Part shown: positions 35,056-45,102 of the stretch, one piece after another | Numbering within the stretch: position 1 is the first letter of the stretch | Layout: each line of letters begins with the position of its first letter | NCBI RefSeq assembly: GCF_023022965.1 | Contig: NZ_CP095462.1 | Span: forward strand, 2,356,001 to 2,420,000 | DNA length: 64,000 nucleotides | Reading direction: 5' to 3' | Source of the DNA: Ectobacillus sp. JY-23 | GTDB taxonomy: Bacteria > Bacillota > Bacilli > Bacillales > Bacillaceae_G | Translations under genes and position numbers: made by a program | Notes under the pieces: generated by a model | What the model was told of the DNA's origin: nothing | Seen by the model: the letters and a program-made list of their open reading frames with translations, nothing else | Database searches by the model: none

Positions 35056-36462
35056 TTACTTCCATTGTGTATGGAAAGTTCCTTCTTTATCAATACGCTT
35101 ATACGTATGTGCACCGAAGTAATCGCGTTGCGCTTGCAGTAAATTTGCAGGCAGAGTGGCTGTGCGATAGCTGTCGTAGTAAGAAACAGCTGCTGAGAAT
35201 GCTGGCACTGGAATTCCTTGTTGTACCGCAGCTGCGATAATTGTACGTAACCCCCCTTGGTACGCTTCTACAATTTCTTTAAAATATGGGTCAAGAAGCA
35301 GATTTGGCAGGTCTGCTTGACGTTCGTAAGCTTCTTTAATATTTTGTAGGAATGCCGCACGAATGATGCAACCGCCTCTCCAAAGCATAGAAATACTTCC
35401 AAAGTCAAGGTTCCATCCGTACTCTTCAGACGCCGCCTTCAATTGTGTGAAGCCCTGTGCGTAGGAACAAATCTTGCTCATGTATAACGCTTGACGAACA
35501 GCCTCAATTAATTCTTCTTTGCTTAAGCCTAGTGGTAACTTTTCAGGGCCTGCCAACACTGTACTTGCATGAATACGCTCTTCTTTTAAAGCGGAGATGC
35601 AGCGCGCGAATACAGACTCTGTGATAATTGGCAAGGAAACGCCTAAATCAAGCGCACTTTGGCTTGTCCATTTTCCTGTACCTTTTTGACCAGCTTTATC
35701 TAAGATCATGTCAACAAGCGGCTTTCCTGTTTCGTCATCAATCTTTGTAAAGATATCTGCTGTAATTTCAATTAAGTAGCTATTTAACTCACCTTTGTTC
35801 CACTCTGCAAAAATCTCGTGAAACTCTTGCGCACTCAGATTAAGTGTTTGTTTAAGGAAGAAATATGCCTCACAGATAAGCTGCATATCGCCATATTCAA
35901 TACCGTTATGCACCATTTTAACGTAATGTCCCGCTCCGTCTGGACCGATATATGAACAGCAAGCCTCACCATTGACCTTTGCTGCAATGTTCTCAAGCAT
36001 ATCCTTTACTTTTTCATAGGCTTCCTTTTGACCACCAGGCATGATGGAAGGACCTTTTAGAGCGCCCTCTTCACCGCCGGATACACCAGCACCGATGAAG
36101 TTAACACCTTTTTCCGCAAGCTTTTTATTGCGGCGAACCGTGTCTTCAAAGTACGTGTTACCACCGTCGATAAGGATATCGCCCGCATCTAAGTAAGGAA
36201 GTAAAGAATCAATTGCTTTATCTGTAATTTCACCTGCATTTACCATCAATAAAATTTTGCGTGGCAATTCTAAGGAATCGATAAAAGTCTGAACTTCACT
36301 TGTACCTACCAAGTTTTTTCCAGTATTTTCAGCGATAATCGCGTCAACTCTTTCTTTTGAGATATCATAAAGGGCTACGGAATAACCTTTGCTTTCGAAG
36401 TTAAGCGCTAGACTTTTTCCCATAACACCTACACCGACAACTCCAATTTGTTGTTTTGGCAT
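35056..36462 (-). CDS. gnd: 6-phosphogluconate dehydrogenase, decarboxylating
   Basis: 468 aa. Converts 6-phosphogluconate to ribulose 5-phosphate. N-terminal [15 protein letters not shown] binds the cofactor, [21 protein letters not shown] and [11 protein letters not shown] carry the active-site residues. I chose the ATG at 36462, 9 bases after GGAAGG; the in-frame ATG at 36471 sits directly against that site. NADP versus NAD preference cannot be told with certainty. Confidence 0.95.
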   Translation of the reverse strand: MPKQQIGVVGVGVMGKSLALNFESKGYSVALYDISKERVDAIIAENTGKNLVGTSEVQTFIDSLELPRKILLMVNAGEITDKAIDSLLPYLDAGDILIDGGNTYFEDTVRRNKKLAEKGVNFIGAGVSGGEEGALKGPSIMPGGQKEAYEKVKDMLENIAAKVNGEACCSYIGPDGAGHYVKMVHNGIEYGDMQLICEAYFFLKQTLNLSAQEFHEIFAEWNKGELNSYLIEITADIFTKIDDETGKPLVDMILDKAGQKGTGKWTSQSALDLGVSLPIITESVFARCISALKEERIHASTVLAGPEKLPLGLSKEELIEAVRQALYMSKICSYAQGFTQLKAASEEYGWNLDFGSISMLWRGGCIIRAAFLQNIKEAYERQADLPNLLLDPYFKEIVEAYQGGLRTIIAAAVQQGIPVPAFSAAVSYYDSYRTATLPANLLQAQRDYFGAHTYKRIDKEGTFHTQWK

Positions 36463-36567
36463 AATATTCATTCCTTCCTATGTATGTTGTCCCTTATATA
36501 TTATAGTACCATATGGGCTAAAGTGAAATTTAAACTTCGCCACTTACACATTTTCTTCATTTCTTTA

Positions 36568-38796
36568 TTATGCTCTTTCCAATACTTCCTTATCTCGCAA
36601 TAAGAATTTTTTCATTTCTTTGGTATGTAAAGGTGGACTAAAAAAGTAACCCTGTCCCATGGTACATCCATGTTTCATTAAAAACTCAACCTGTTCTTCT
36701 TTCTCAATTCCTTCTGCAATGACTTTGAATTGAAGATTGTGCCCCATATCAATAATTGTTTTAACGATGGCACCCTGATTTTCATGATGAATAATATCAT
36801 CAACAAAAGACTTATCGATTTTTATTTTATCGATTGGAAGGTGCTTGAGATAGCTTAAAGACGAATAACCTGTGCCAAAATCATCAATGGACAGCTTAAC
36901 CCCAAGATCTCTGAGTTTATGTAAAATTACAGTGGAGTTTTCAATATCCTGCACTACACTCTCCGTGATTTCTAAATCTAAAAACTGAGGTGTCAGCTCC
37001 GTGTCATGCAGTACCTGTATCATCCTATCAATAAAGTTTTCTTCCTGCATTTGACGGGCAGATAAGTTTACCGCAACAGGGATACATGCAATTTTCTCTT
37101 CCTGCCATTTTTTATTTTGCTGACAGGCTTGCCTTAAGACCCACTCGCCTAACGGAACGATTAAGCCGCTCTCTTCTGCGATTGGGATAAATTCTAAAGG
37201 AGATATAAAGCCATATTTCTCATGCGACCAACGTAAAAGCGCCTCCATCCCTGTGACGACTCCTGTTTGTAAATCTATTTGTGGCTGATAATATACTTGC
37301 AACTCCTGTTTGCTCAGAGCCTTACGCAAATCATTTTCTAATTCCATTTTACGTGCAGAACGCTCCATTAAATGAGCTGTATAGAATTGATATGTATTTT
37401 TACCTCTTTCTTTTGCCGCATACATTGCAGTATCCGCATGCTTAATGAGCGTTTCTACATTATCTCCATCCTGCGGATACATACTAATTCCGATACTAGG
37501 AGTGATATAGTACTGGTCATCTTCAACATCAATAGGATTCGCAAATGCATGTAAAATGTCTCCTGCTACTTGTTTTGCTTCTTGTATATTTGCATGTTCC
37601 AACAGAACAATAAACTCATCTCCGCCTTGTCTTGACACAATACCGTTACTGGTAATAGATGTATGCAATCGATCTGCTACGCCCTGCAAAAGCTTATCGC
37701 CAACCGTATGTCCCTTGGTATCGTTGATGATTTTAAAACGATCTAAATCTAAAAACATAATTACAAAGCCTTCTGTTTTATGATCTCGTAATAATTCTCC
37801 TAGGTATTTTCGAAATTTATAACGATTAGGCAGACCTGTTAAGGAATCATAATATGCTAACATTTCCATGGATTTTTCAGACTGTTTACGATCTGTTATA
37901 TCTCTACCGATGACTTGTACGGCAGGACGCCCTTCATAAAACAGCTCGCTCATAGACATTTCCATTTGTACTTCTTGTCCCTTGAGATTATGCATAACCA
38001 ACTCCAAACGGTTGACTGGTTCACCTTGCGAACGATGCTCTCTGATTTTTTGTAATGTTGCTTTATCAAGGAAAGCTTCTATTGAAATGCGTTTTAAATC
38101 ATGCTGTGTTTTAGCTCCAAGCAATTGACATCCCGCCTCATTCACATAGTCAATTCGTCCGCCGCTCACAACTGCGATACTGTCAGGTGACATTTCTACT
38201 AAGCTTTGATATAAGCTTTCACTTTCTTTTCTGTCTGTGATATCCATGAGTACACTTGTAAAGTGTACAAAATTCCCTTTCGCATCTAATATTGGAAAGC
38301 CCTTATCTTGAATCCAGCGTACCTCTCCATCAGCACGGCGAATACGATATATGCTTGTTACCGGGTTTCCCTTAAGAAGCTCTGTTTGGCGTTCTAGCAA
38401 CAGGTGTATATCTTCTTGTATAATAACCTTCTTCCATAGGTTTTTATCTTGGTAAAATTGTCGCAGCGAATAACCATACAGCGTTTCTATTTTCGATGTA
38501 ATTAATAATGTATCTTCCACAAGATCATGTGACCAAACTGCTATATCCAGCGCTTGAAATATATTATTCATTTTTTCACGCGATTCTTCTAGCTCTTGGG
38601 CATAGTCTTGTAAATCCTTATGCATAAAATAAAATGTGAATAGCGCTAAAATGAGAATAGTCACACCTATAGCTATATCAAAAAATATACCTATTTGTGT
38701 TTCAATGCCTTGTAATTTTAAAGAAGCTTTTAAAACAATCAGTATTGCTAATAACCAAAACGTATTAGACTTACGTAATTGCTTGAAAATTTTCAT
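36568..38796 (-). CDS. Membrane PAS-PAS-GGDEF-EAL cyclic-di-GMP protein
   Basis: 742 aa. Two N-terminal transmembrane helices (about 12-60), two PAS domains with PAC-like ends (about 80-195 and 195-305), GGDEF (about 310-475, RQGGDEF) and EAL (about 485-735). The EAL motifs are intact: MEALLRW, NLSARQM, LEITESV, DDFGTGYSSL, KIDKSF, VIAEGIE and GQGYFFS. Likely a phosphodiesterase, possibly also a cyclase. Compared with the first such protein in the window, this one is membrane-bound and has no GAF domain. Single-gene unit. Confidence 0.92.
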   Translation of the reverse strand: MKIFKQLRKSNTFWLLAILIVLKASLKLQGIETQIGIFFDIAIGVTILILALFTFYFMHKDLQDYAQELEESREKMNNIFQALDIAVWSHDLVEDTLLITSKIETLYGYSLRQFYQDKNLWKKVIIQEDIHLLLERQTELLKGNPVTSIYRIRRADGEVRWIQDKGFPILDAKGNFVHFTSVLMDITDRKESESLYQSLVEMSPDSIAVVSGGRIDYVNEAGCQLLGAKTQHDLKRISIEAFLDKATLQKIREHRSQGEPVNRLELVMHNLKGQEVQMEMSMSELFYEGRPAVQVIGRDITDRKQSEKSMEMLAYYDSLTGLPNRYKFRKYLGELLRDHKTEGFVIMFLDLDRFKIINDTKGHTVGDKLLQGVADRLHTSITSNGIVSRQGGDEFIVLLEHANIQEAKQVAGDILHAFANPIDVEDDQYYITPSIGISMYPQDGDNVETLIKHADTAMYAAKERGKNTYQFYTAHLMERSARKMELENDLRKALSKQELQVYYQPQIDLQTGVVTGMEALLRWSHEKYGFISPLEFIPIAEESGLIVPLGEWVLRQACQQNKKWQEEKIACIPVAVNLSARQMQEENFIDRMIQVLHDTELTPQFLDLEITESVVQDIENSTVILHKLRDLGVKLSIDDFGTGYSSLSYLKHLPIDKIKIDKSFVDDIIHHENQGAIVKTIIDMGHNLQFKVIAEGIEKEEQVEFLMKHGCTMGQGYFFSPPLHTKEMKKFLLRDKEVLERA

Positions 38797-39092
38797 ATAT
38801 CTTTCTCCTATTTTTAGAAAATGATATCGTATTTAGATTATTATAATGTAAACAATATCCAAAAAACAGAATATTTTTTTATACTTCATATTTTCATGAA
38901 TGAAAAATATAAGATAGGTAAAAATTTAATTGGTAGATATAGAAGGATAAGCAGCAAATTGACGTGATTTTTGTTTACATAGAGAGCCTATAAGATGCCT
39001 ATAATGCGTAAAATTCGCCTTACAGCGCCTTGTATACACAGCATGTAAATTTCCTTACGTTCAACAATTTTAAAAATATATATGCTTTTCCT

Positions 39093-39147
39093 TTGACAAA
39101 GTAATAGGATTTATATAATAATTAATATCGAATTAGAATTATTACAA
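39093..39147 (+). promoter_or_regulatory. ahpC promoter with PerR-like box
   Basis: -35 TTGACA (39093-39098) and -10 TATAAT (39114-39119, 15-base spacer), followed by TTAGAATTATTACAA (39133-39147), which matches the PerR box TTATAATNATTATAA except at two positions. Binding there would block elongation just after the start. Peroxide control by PerR is established for Bacillus ahpCF. Confidence 0.65.
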
Positions 39148-39190
39148 AGTGTTATTGCACTAAAACTTTTTATTTTAGGAGGATTTTCAA

Positions 39191-39754
39191 ATGGCATTAA
39201 TCGGTAAAGAAGTAGCACCATTTTCAGCAAAGGCTTTTCAAAAAGGTGAGTTCATCGACGTTACAGAAGCAAACTTTAAAGGTCAATGGAGCGTTGTTTG
39301 CTTCTATCCTGCAGACTTCACGTTTGTATGCCCTACAGAACTAGAAGATCTTCAAAATCAATATGCAGCTCTTAAAGAACTTGGCGTAGAAGTATACTCT
39401 GTTTCTACAGATACTCACTTCACGCACAAAGCATGGCATGATACTTCTGAAACAATCGGTAAAATTGAGTATATTATGATTGGTGACCCTTCTCATGTAA
39501 TTTCTCGCAACTTCGACGTATTAAACGAAGAAGACGGCTTAGCAGAGCGCGGAACATTCATCATCGATCCAGATGGCGTTATTCAAACAGTTGAAATCAA
39601 CGCAGGTGGCATTGGCCGCGATGCAAGCACACTTGTAAACAAAATTAAAGCAGCACAATACGTGCGCAACAACCCAGGCGAAGTTTGCCCTGCTAAATGG
39701 CAAGAGGGTGGCGCTACACTTAAACCAAGCCTTGACCTTGTAGGTAAAATCTAA
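39191..39754 (+). CDS. ahpC: Alkyl hydroperoxide reductase peroxidase subunit (peroxiredoxin)
   Basis: 187 aa, two-cysteine peroxiredoxin that reduces peroxides. Peroxidatic Cys in [13 protein letters not shown] and resolving Cys in GEVCPAKW near the C terminus. AGGAGG precedes the ATG. It is cotranscribed with ahpF 14 bases downstream, behind a PerR-like box. Full length. Confidence 0.97.
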   Translation: MALIGKEVAPFSAKAFQKGEFIDVTEANFKGQWSVVCFYPADFTFVCPTELEDLQNQYAALKELGVEVYSVSTDTHFTHKAWHDTSETIGKIEYIMIGDPSHVISRNFDVLNEEDGLAERGTFIIDPDGVIQTVEINAGGIGRDASTLVNKIKAAQYVRNNPGEVCPAKWQEGGATLKPSLDLVGKI

Positions 39755-39768
39755 GGAGTTTGATACAA

Positions 39769-41298
39769 ATGTTACTAGATGCAGATATAAAGGCACAGTT
39801 GGCCCAGTACCTCCAATTATTAGAGAGCGATATAATGCTTAAAGTCAGCGCGGGAACGGACGAAGTATCCCGTGACATGCTGACTCTAGTGGACGAACTG
39901 GCCACTATGTCACCTAAAATTAAAGTAGAACACGCAGAACTATCGCGTACACCAAGTTTTAGCGTTAATCGTATTGGAGAAGATACGGGCGTAACATTTG
40001 CCGGTATCCCTCTAGGACATGAGTTTACTTCCCTTGTTTTGGCTTTGCTGCAGGTTAGCGGCAGAGCCCCAAAAGTAGATCAAAAGCTAATTGATCAGAT
40101 TAAAAATATGAAAGGCGAATACCATTTTGAGTCCTATATTAGCTTAAGCTGCCACAACTGTCCTGATGTGGTACAAGCGCTTAATCTAATGAGTATCTTA
40201 AATGAAGGTATTACGCATACCATGATTGACGGCGCAGCTTTCAAGCAAGAAGTTGAAAGCAAAAATATCATGGCAGTACCGACTGTTTTCGTAAACGGCG
40301 AATCCTTCGGCAGCGGCCGCATGACGCTTGAAGAAATTCTGGCGAAAATCGGCAGCGCCCCAGACGCTTCTGAATTTGCGGATAAAGAGCCTTATGATGT
40401 ACTGATTGTTGGCGGTGGTCCGGCAGGCTCCAGTGCAGCAATCTATGCGGCACGTAAAGGCATTCGTACAGGTCTTGTAGCGGAGCGCTTCGGTGGTCAG
40501 GTTATGGACACAATGGCGATTGAAAACTTTATCAGTGTAAAACAAACTGAAGGTCCTAAGCTTGTAGCAGGCTTGGAAGAGCATGTGAAAGAGTATGGCG
40601 TTGATGTCATGAACTTACAACGTGCAAAACGTTTGGAAAAGAAAGATCTTATTGAAGTTGAGCTTGAGAACGGTGCTGTTCTAAAAAGTAAAACTGTCAT
40701 TCTTTCTACAGGTGCACGTTGGCGCAATGTTGGCGTTCCTGGCGAAGCAGAATTCAAAAACAAAGGCGTCGCATATTGCCCACACTGCGATGGTCCTCTG
40801 TTTGAAGGCAAGCGCGTGGCTGTTATCGGTGGTGGTAACTCTGGTATCGAAGCTGCGATTGATCTTGCAGGTATTGTAAAGCATGTAACAGTTCTTGAGT
40901 TTATGCCAGAGTTAAAGGCAGATGCAGTACTACAAGAGCGTCTATATAGTCTTCCTAACGTAACAGTACTGAAAAATGTGCAAACAAAAGAAATTACAGG
41001 TACTGATAAAGTGAACGGTATTAGCTATATGGATCGCGACACAGAGGAAGTTCACCACATTGAACTGGAAGGCGTATTCGTTCAAATTGGCCTGGTACCG
41101 AACACAGAATGGTTAGGCGATACGATTGAACGCACACGCTTCGGTGAAATCATTGTGGACAAGCATGGTGCTACAAGTATCCCTGGCGTATTTGCGGCCG
41201 GCGACTGCACGGACAGCGCCTATAAGCAAATTATTATCTCCATGGGTTCAGGTGCCACTGCAGCACTAGGTGCATTCGACTACCTTATCCGCAATTAA
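39769..41298 (+). CDS. ahpF: Alkyl hydroperoxide reductase flavoprotein subunit
   Basis: 509 aa. N-terminal domain with two thioredoxin folds and the redox pair CHNC (about residue 128), then a thioredoxin-reductase-like part with [17 protein letters not shown] (FAD), CPHC (active disulfide) and [10 protein letters not shown] (NADH). It re-reduces AhpC. I chose the ATG at 39769 with GGAG 10 bases upstream, rather than an in-frame TTG at 39760. An exceptionally long terminator follows. Confidence 0.96.
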   Translation: MLLDADIKAQLAQYLQLLESDIMLKVSAGTDEVSRDMLTLVDELATMSPKIKVEHAELSRTPSFSVNRIGEDTGVTFAGIPLGHEFTSLVLALLQVSGRAPKVDQKLIDQIKNMKGEYHFESYISLSCHNCPDVVQALNLMSILNEGITHTMIDGAAFKQEVESKNIMAVPTVFVNGESFGSGRMTLEEILAKIGSAPDASEFADKEPYDVLIVGGGPAGSSAAIYAARKGIRTGLVAERFGGQVMDTMAIENFISVKQTEGPKLVAGLEEHVKEYGVDVMNLQRAKRLEKKDLIEVELENGAVLKSKTVILSTGARWRNVGVPGEAEFKNKGVAYCPHCDGPLFEGKRVAVIGGGNSGIEAAIDLAGIVKHVTVLEFMPELKADAVLQERLYSLPNVTVLKNVQTKEITGTDKVNGISYMDRDTEEVHHIELEGVFVQIGLVPNTEWLGDTIERTRFGEIIVDKHGATSIPGVFAAGDCTDSAYKQIIISMGSGATAALGAFDYLIRN

Positions 41299-41321
41299 TA
41301 TATTCTCTTTAATAGAGAATC

Positions 41322-41367
41322 GTATAAACAAAGAGCTCCCAAATGATTGGGAGCTCTTTGTTTATAC
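41322..41367. terminator. Terminator after ahpF, 21-bp perfect stem
   Basis: A perfect 21-bp inverted repeat (41322-41342 with 41347-41367) around an ATGA loop. The core AAGAGCTCCC is flanked by A/T arms, so it can end transcription from both sides. A smaller hairpin (ATTCTCT/AGAGAAT) precedes it. Confidence 0.9.
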
Positions 41368-41384
41368 ATAAGGGATATACACTG

Positions 41385-42083
41385 TTATTTTATATTCTCC
41401 AGCTTTAAGATTTCCTGTGTTTTTCTCAAATCCTCAAGAGAATCAATTTCAAAGCTATCATCGCTTTGAATGCGATGTAGATGTACTTGTAAGGAAGGCA
41501 AATTATGCTTCACTACATCATCCCAATATAAATCTGTGAAATTTCCATCTGCAATAAACTCTTCTAAACTTGCTTGTATCTTCTCTGCGTCTCTTTTTGC
41601 CCAATAGGAAATACCACAAAGGATATAATCCTCAGTTCCATCTCGTACTTCAATATCGTAAATACGATCACTTTCGTCGTATCGTAAAACCCACTCATTT
41701 TTAAAATCAGGTTTTTTCGAACTAAAGTATAATGAAGTCTGTGGATTTTCTAGCAAAAAATTTCGATGCAAGTATACATCCGCATCAATTACATAAGAAT
41801 CCGTTAAATACTCTTTGACTAAATACATAGTGTAAATGTTGTTATACTGATCATATTTATCGTTATGAACAAGCGTAACACCGTATTTCTCAGTTAAATA
41901 GTTAAACTTCTCATGCAAATAGCCTGTCACCACAATGATTTCTTGTATACCTTTTTCACGAAGGAATTCGATTTGCTTTTCTAGCATCGGTTTCCCGTTT
42001 ACTTCAACTAACGATTTTGGCGTAGTCAATGTTAAAGGTCGTAGTCTTGTTCCCATTCCTGCTGCTAGTAATATCGCTCTCAT
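41385..42083 (-). CDS. licC: Choline-phosphate cytidylyltransferase LicC-like
   Basis: 232 aa nucleotidyltransferase: ILLAAGMGTRLRPLT (nucleotide loop), PKSLVEVNGKPMLE, DADVYLHRNF, LYWDDVVK and FEIDSLEDL match pneumococcal LicC from memory over the whole length. LicC makes CDP-choline from CTP and phosphocholine. It overlaps the LicB-like gene by 4 bases (ATGA) and is the last gene of a licA-B-C-type operon, so CDP-choline for phosphocholine decoration of a surface polymer is the likely product. Confidence 0.85.
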   Translation of the reverse strand: MRAILLAAGMGTRLRPLTLTTPKSLVEVNGKPMLEKQIEFLREKGIQEIIVVTGYLHEKFNYLTEKYGVTLVHNDKYDQYNNIYTMYLVKEYLTDSYVIDADVYLHRNFLLENPQTSLYFSSKKPDFKNEWVLRYDESDRIYDIEVRDGTEDYILCGISYWAKRDAEKIQASLEEFIADGNFTDLYWDDVVKHNLPSLQVHLHRIQSDDSFEIDSLEDLRKTQEILKLENIK

Positions 42084-43063
42084 GCCGTTTTCTTTTCTCC
42101 ATTTCTAAAACTAATACCAATGACTTCTTTTGGACTTGCTACTGTTAAAATTGAGCCAACAATAATTCCAATACTGCAAAGCAATAGCTTTGGCGAGAAG
42201 GCTGTTCCTAGTACAATCATACCAATAATAACTGTCCATGCCGCATATGTGATATTGAGTGCCATTGCCTTTGTAGGTCCGATATGATTGATTGCTTTAT
42301 AGTAAAATACATACGATGCTGTACCTGCTAAAGCAATGACTGCAATTAGCGGAAGCTCTTTACTCATCAAAACATCCACTGTTAAGAAATGACCGCCAAA
42401 CACCGGAATAATGATGGCCGCAAAAGTAAGAGCTGATGTAAGCTGTCTGATTTGCAAGGCTTGCTCCGGACTTACTTCATCATCCTTCATACCATATGCA
42501 ATAATAACACACTCTAGTCCCCAACCAACAACACACATTGCTGCAAAGAAAAATCCAAGTAAATAACTTTCAGTTGCTATTCCTTCATTAGAGTAGCCCA
42601 AGAAAAAGATAAAGCCAATACTAATTAATAAACCAAACCAACTTCTAAGACCTAATTTATCTTTTAGGAAGATAAACGCAAACAATGCGCCAACAGCTGG
42701 ATAAACAGCCGAGATAGAAGCTGTATAAGAGGCTCCGATATACTTTACTGCTAACACATAACCAGTCATACCTACAGGACCACCCATTAATGCTGCTAAT
42801 ACAACAAACAAGCCGCTTTTCGTCCTTAGTTTAGAAAATGTTTGTTTGAGTTCACCGCGGAACAACATATAAATTGCCATCCAGATAGCAGACAACATAT
42901 CATGAAGCAAAGTACTTACCAAAGGTGCCAAAAAAATCACTTGCTCGTTTGATAAAAATACGGCTCTTGATAAAACAATTCCAATTAATACGGTATCAAG
43001 TGCCCACAGTATCCCTGAAGATAATCCGAAAAAAATACCTTTTCCTTGCCCCTTGTTCATCAT
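42080..43063 (-). CDS. licB: LicB-like choline transporter (DMT superfamily)
   Basis: 327 aa with ten hydrophobic segments in two EamA halves. The N terminus (GLSSGILWALDTVLIG) and LMGGPVGMTGYVLAVKYIG match LicB-type choline permeases of the drug/metabolite transporter group. It sits between the choline-kinase fusion gene (15 bases upstream) and licC (overlapping). The context makes choline uptake likely. Confidence 0.82.
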   Translation of the reverse strand: MMNKGQGKGIFFGLSSGILWALDTVLIGIVLSRAVFLSNEQVIFLAPLVSTLLHDMLSAIWMAIYMLFRGELKQTFSKLRTKSGLFVVLAALMGGPVGMTGYVLAVKYIGASYTASISAVYPAVGALFAFIFLKDKLGLRSWFGLLISIGFIFFLGYSNEGIATESYLLGFFFAAMCVVGWGLECVIIAYGMKDDEVSPEQALQIRQLTSALTFAAIIIPVFGGHFLTVDVLMSKELPLIAVIALAGTASYVFYYKAINHIGPTKAMALNITYAAWTVIIGMIVLGTAFSPKLLLCSIGIIVGSILTVASPKEVIGISFRNGEKKTA

Positions 43064-43078
43064 ATATCCCCCTCTGTA

Positions 43079-44932
43079 TTAAACGCGCTCAAATAATTGC
43101 GTTAAGTTTGCCTTCGCTCTGTTATAACGATCTATTCCATACGTACCAAAATCATCGCCCTGTGCTTCTTTGATCTGGGTCCAGATAGTCCATAAAAAGT
43201 CTTGAAAAATTTTATTAAGCAATATACGTGTTTTGATTTTCTCTTCTGCCGGCTGACCAAAGTAGAGCTGAAGAAATAATTCTTCTTCTTCAGGAGAGAA
43301 ATTACATTCTAACGAATGAGCCGCTACGTCCCACATCGGATCATTCATACCGCTGTATTCCCAATCAATCAAATACATTCTACCGCTTCCACTTTTCACA
43401 AAGTTTTCAGGTAATGTATCATTATGACAAGGTGTAAGCGTTACGTCTAAAGCTTCATATATATCTTTCATGTACATAATTGCTGCACGTGTTTCCTTAT
43501 AGTCCGAAAAGTTTTCACCGTTTGCCTGTTTTAACAACAGCTCATATTCCTCAATCTTTTCAAATACGTCAAATCTATTCTTCATCACAGCCTGAGAAGT
43601 ATGAAGGGTCCGCAGCAATTCTGCAGTTAAATGCATATGCTCTTGACGCTTTGCGCTCTTTGCATTTAAGGTTTCCGCATCTGGAATCATTTCTGCTACC
43701 TTCACACCTGTATGTTCATTGAAGTAAAGAATAGGTGTATCAATTCCTAAATCACTTGCGATACGAGCGTTAAACTTTTCTTCATATCGATTAATCATGC
43801 TTTCCGTACCATTTCCAGGAATACGCAATACATATTCCTTATTACGCAGCGTTACTTTATAGTTTTTATTTGTCATACCGCCAAACGGCTCAATTACAAA
43901 GTGTTCCTCTTCATTAAGCTGAAGCGCTTCACGTAAAATCTCTTTAATCTGTTGTTTTTGATATTCCGCTTCTTTTCGCTTAAGCCTCGGATAAACAAAG
44001 TTCACTACATTATGGTATTGCTGTGGTGTGTCAATCTCCGCCCAAACCGCATCAGGGACCTTTAAATAACCTAGTTTGTAGTGTCTAGCCGCATCTAACA
44101 ACAAATACTCGTAATTTACATATGGATTGCGATTATCTTTGAATTCTGTTAAGAGCCGCTTAAACATATTGTAGGAAATTTTACTAATACCCACCATTTC
44201 TCCATCTATCTTGTTTAGCTGATGAATATCTTTTGTAATTTTGTATAAATTTCCGTTTCTAATTTCAACAAATGCTTCATCACCCGAGCCACTTTCATTC
44301 GTAATGAGAACGCAATCACGTTCTTCATGCTTTAACAGCTTAGAAATCGCGTACTCTTCAATTAAAATATCTGATTCCCATAATAGGAAGTCATCTGTAA
44401 TATATTTTGCAGCGCACGCTAAAGAAATCATTGTGCCTGTCCATTTATACTGATTGTTTTCTACAATTGTAATAGATTCATCTTCACTAAACCGCGTAAA
44501 TAGTTCCTTTTTATAGCCTGTAACCATAACAATAGTTTCAATACCATTTCTTTTCAGTATCTCGACATTACGTTCAAGTAATACTTGTCCATCTAAATCG
44601 GCTAAGCCGGCCGGATTTTGTAATTCTTTACGCTGGCCCGCCGCCAAGATGACAGCTTGCTTAATTGGTTTAAATGAACGATGATGAATGTTTACTCGGT
44701 TGTCTTGCAGACTGCTGAGTCCTTGTGTTAGTGATTCAATTCCTTTTTCGGTTAAATGATAGCGCGTGCTTTTTCCTACTCGTTTTCTATAAATATACTC
44801 CTGCTCAATTAGTGGATTAATCATATAATTAATCTTACCGACAGATACACCGCACATCTGAGCTATATCCTTCTGACTTACATCTGTTTTATTATTAATC
44901 ACATTTAAAATGCTTAATTCTTCCTGCTTCAT
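43079..44932 (-). CDS. HTH-nucleotidyltransferase-choline kinase three-domain protein (LicA fusion)
   Basis: 617 aa. Residues about 1-70 form a MarR/winged-helix domain (DVSQKDIAQMCGVSVGKINYMI). About 88-320 form a nucleotidyltransferase domain, and about 335-610 a choline/ethanolamine kinase domain with CHNDTLPENF and LIDWEYSGMNDPMWD. The transferase's nucleotide loop is unusual: ILAAGQRKELQNPAG in place of the GxGTRLRPxT form, with the PK pair missing, though LLWESDIL and EIDTPQQY remain. The kinase presumably phosphorylates choline for LicC. The HTH domain and the palindromes upstream suggest autoregulation. First gene of the operon. Confidence 0.85.
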   Translation of the reverse strand: MKQEELSILNVINNKTDVSQKDIAQMCGVSVGKINYMINPLIEQEYIYRKRVGKSTRYHLTEKGIESLTQGLSSLQDNRVNIHHRSFKPIKQAVILAAGQRKELQNPAGLADLDGQVLLERNVEILKRNGIETIVMVTGYKKELFTRFSEDESITIVENNQYKWTGTMISLACAAKYITDDFLLWESDILIEEYAISKLLKHEERDCVLITNESGSGDEAFVEIRNGNLYKITKDIHQLNKIDGEMVGISKISYNMFKRLLTEFKDNRNPYVNYEYLLLDAARHYKLGYLKVPDAVWAEIDTPQQYHNVVNFVYPRLKRKEAEYQKQQIKEILREALQLNEEEHFVIEPFGGMTNKNYKVTLRNKEYVLRIPGNGTESMINRYEEKFNARIASDLGIDTPILYFNEHTGVKVAEMIPDAETLNAKSAKRQEHMHLTAELLRTLHTSQAVMKNRFDVFEKIEEYELLLKQANGENFSDYKETRAAIMYMKDIYEALDVTLTPCHNDTLPENFVKSGSGRMYLIDWEYSGMNDPMWDVAAHSLECNFSPEEEELFLQLYFGQPAEEKIKTRILLNKIFQDFLWTIWTQIKEAQGDDFGTYGIDRYNRAKANLTQLFERV

Positions 44933-44950
44933 CCCATCTCCGCCCTATAG

Positions 44951-44965
44951 ATTCAATTTTTGAAT
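44951..44965 (-). promoter_or_regulatory. Palindrome upstream of the choline-kinase fusion gene
   Basis: ATTCAATTTTTGAAT, a perfect 6-bp inverted repeat around three T's, lies about 20 bases before the start codon. It is a candidate operator for the HTH domain of the gene product. Inferred from symmetry and position. Confidence 0.4.
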
Positions 44966-44997
44966 GTAAGATTATCATGACACAGGGCGTTTAATAT

Positions 44998-45046
44998 GTA
45001 AATATTTTATTTAACTTTTATTAATTTTACGTAAAGTAATATTTAC
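44998..45046 (-). promoter_or_regulatory. Distal inverted repeat upstream of the lic operon
   Basis: GTAAATATT (44998-45006) and AATATTTAC (45038-45046) form a perfect 9-bp inverted repeat separated by 31 A+T-rich bases, in the expected promoter area. Possible paired operator sites. Confidence 0.35.
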
Positions 45047-45066
45047 AAAAAGCTGTTGCTATATAA

Positions 45067-45098
45067 AAAGCACGCAGCTTATATACTGCGTGCTTCTC
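45067..45098 (-). terminator. Rho-independent terminator between flippase gene and lic operon
   Basis: Stem AAGCACGCAG with CTGCGTGCTT (8-base loop) with a T-run on the minus strand, right after the flippase stop codon. It separates the flippase gene from the licA-B-C operon. Confidence 0.88.
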
Positions 45099-45102
45099 AT
45101 AC

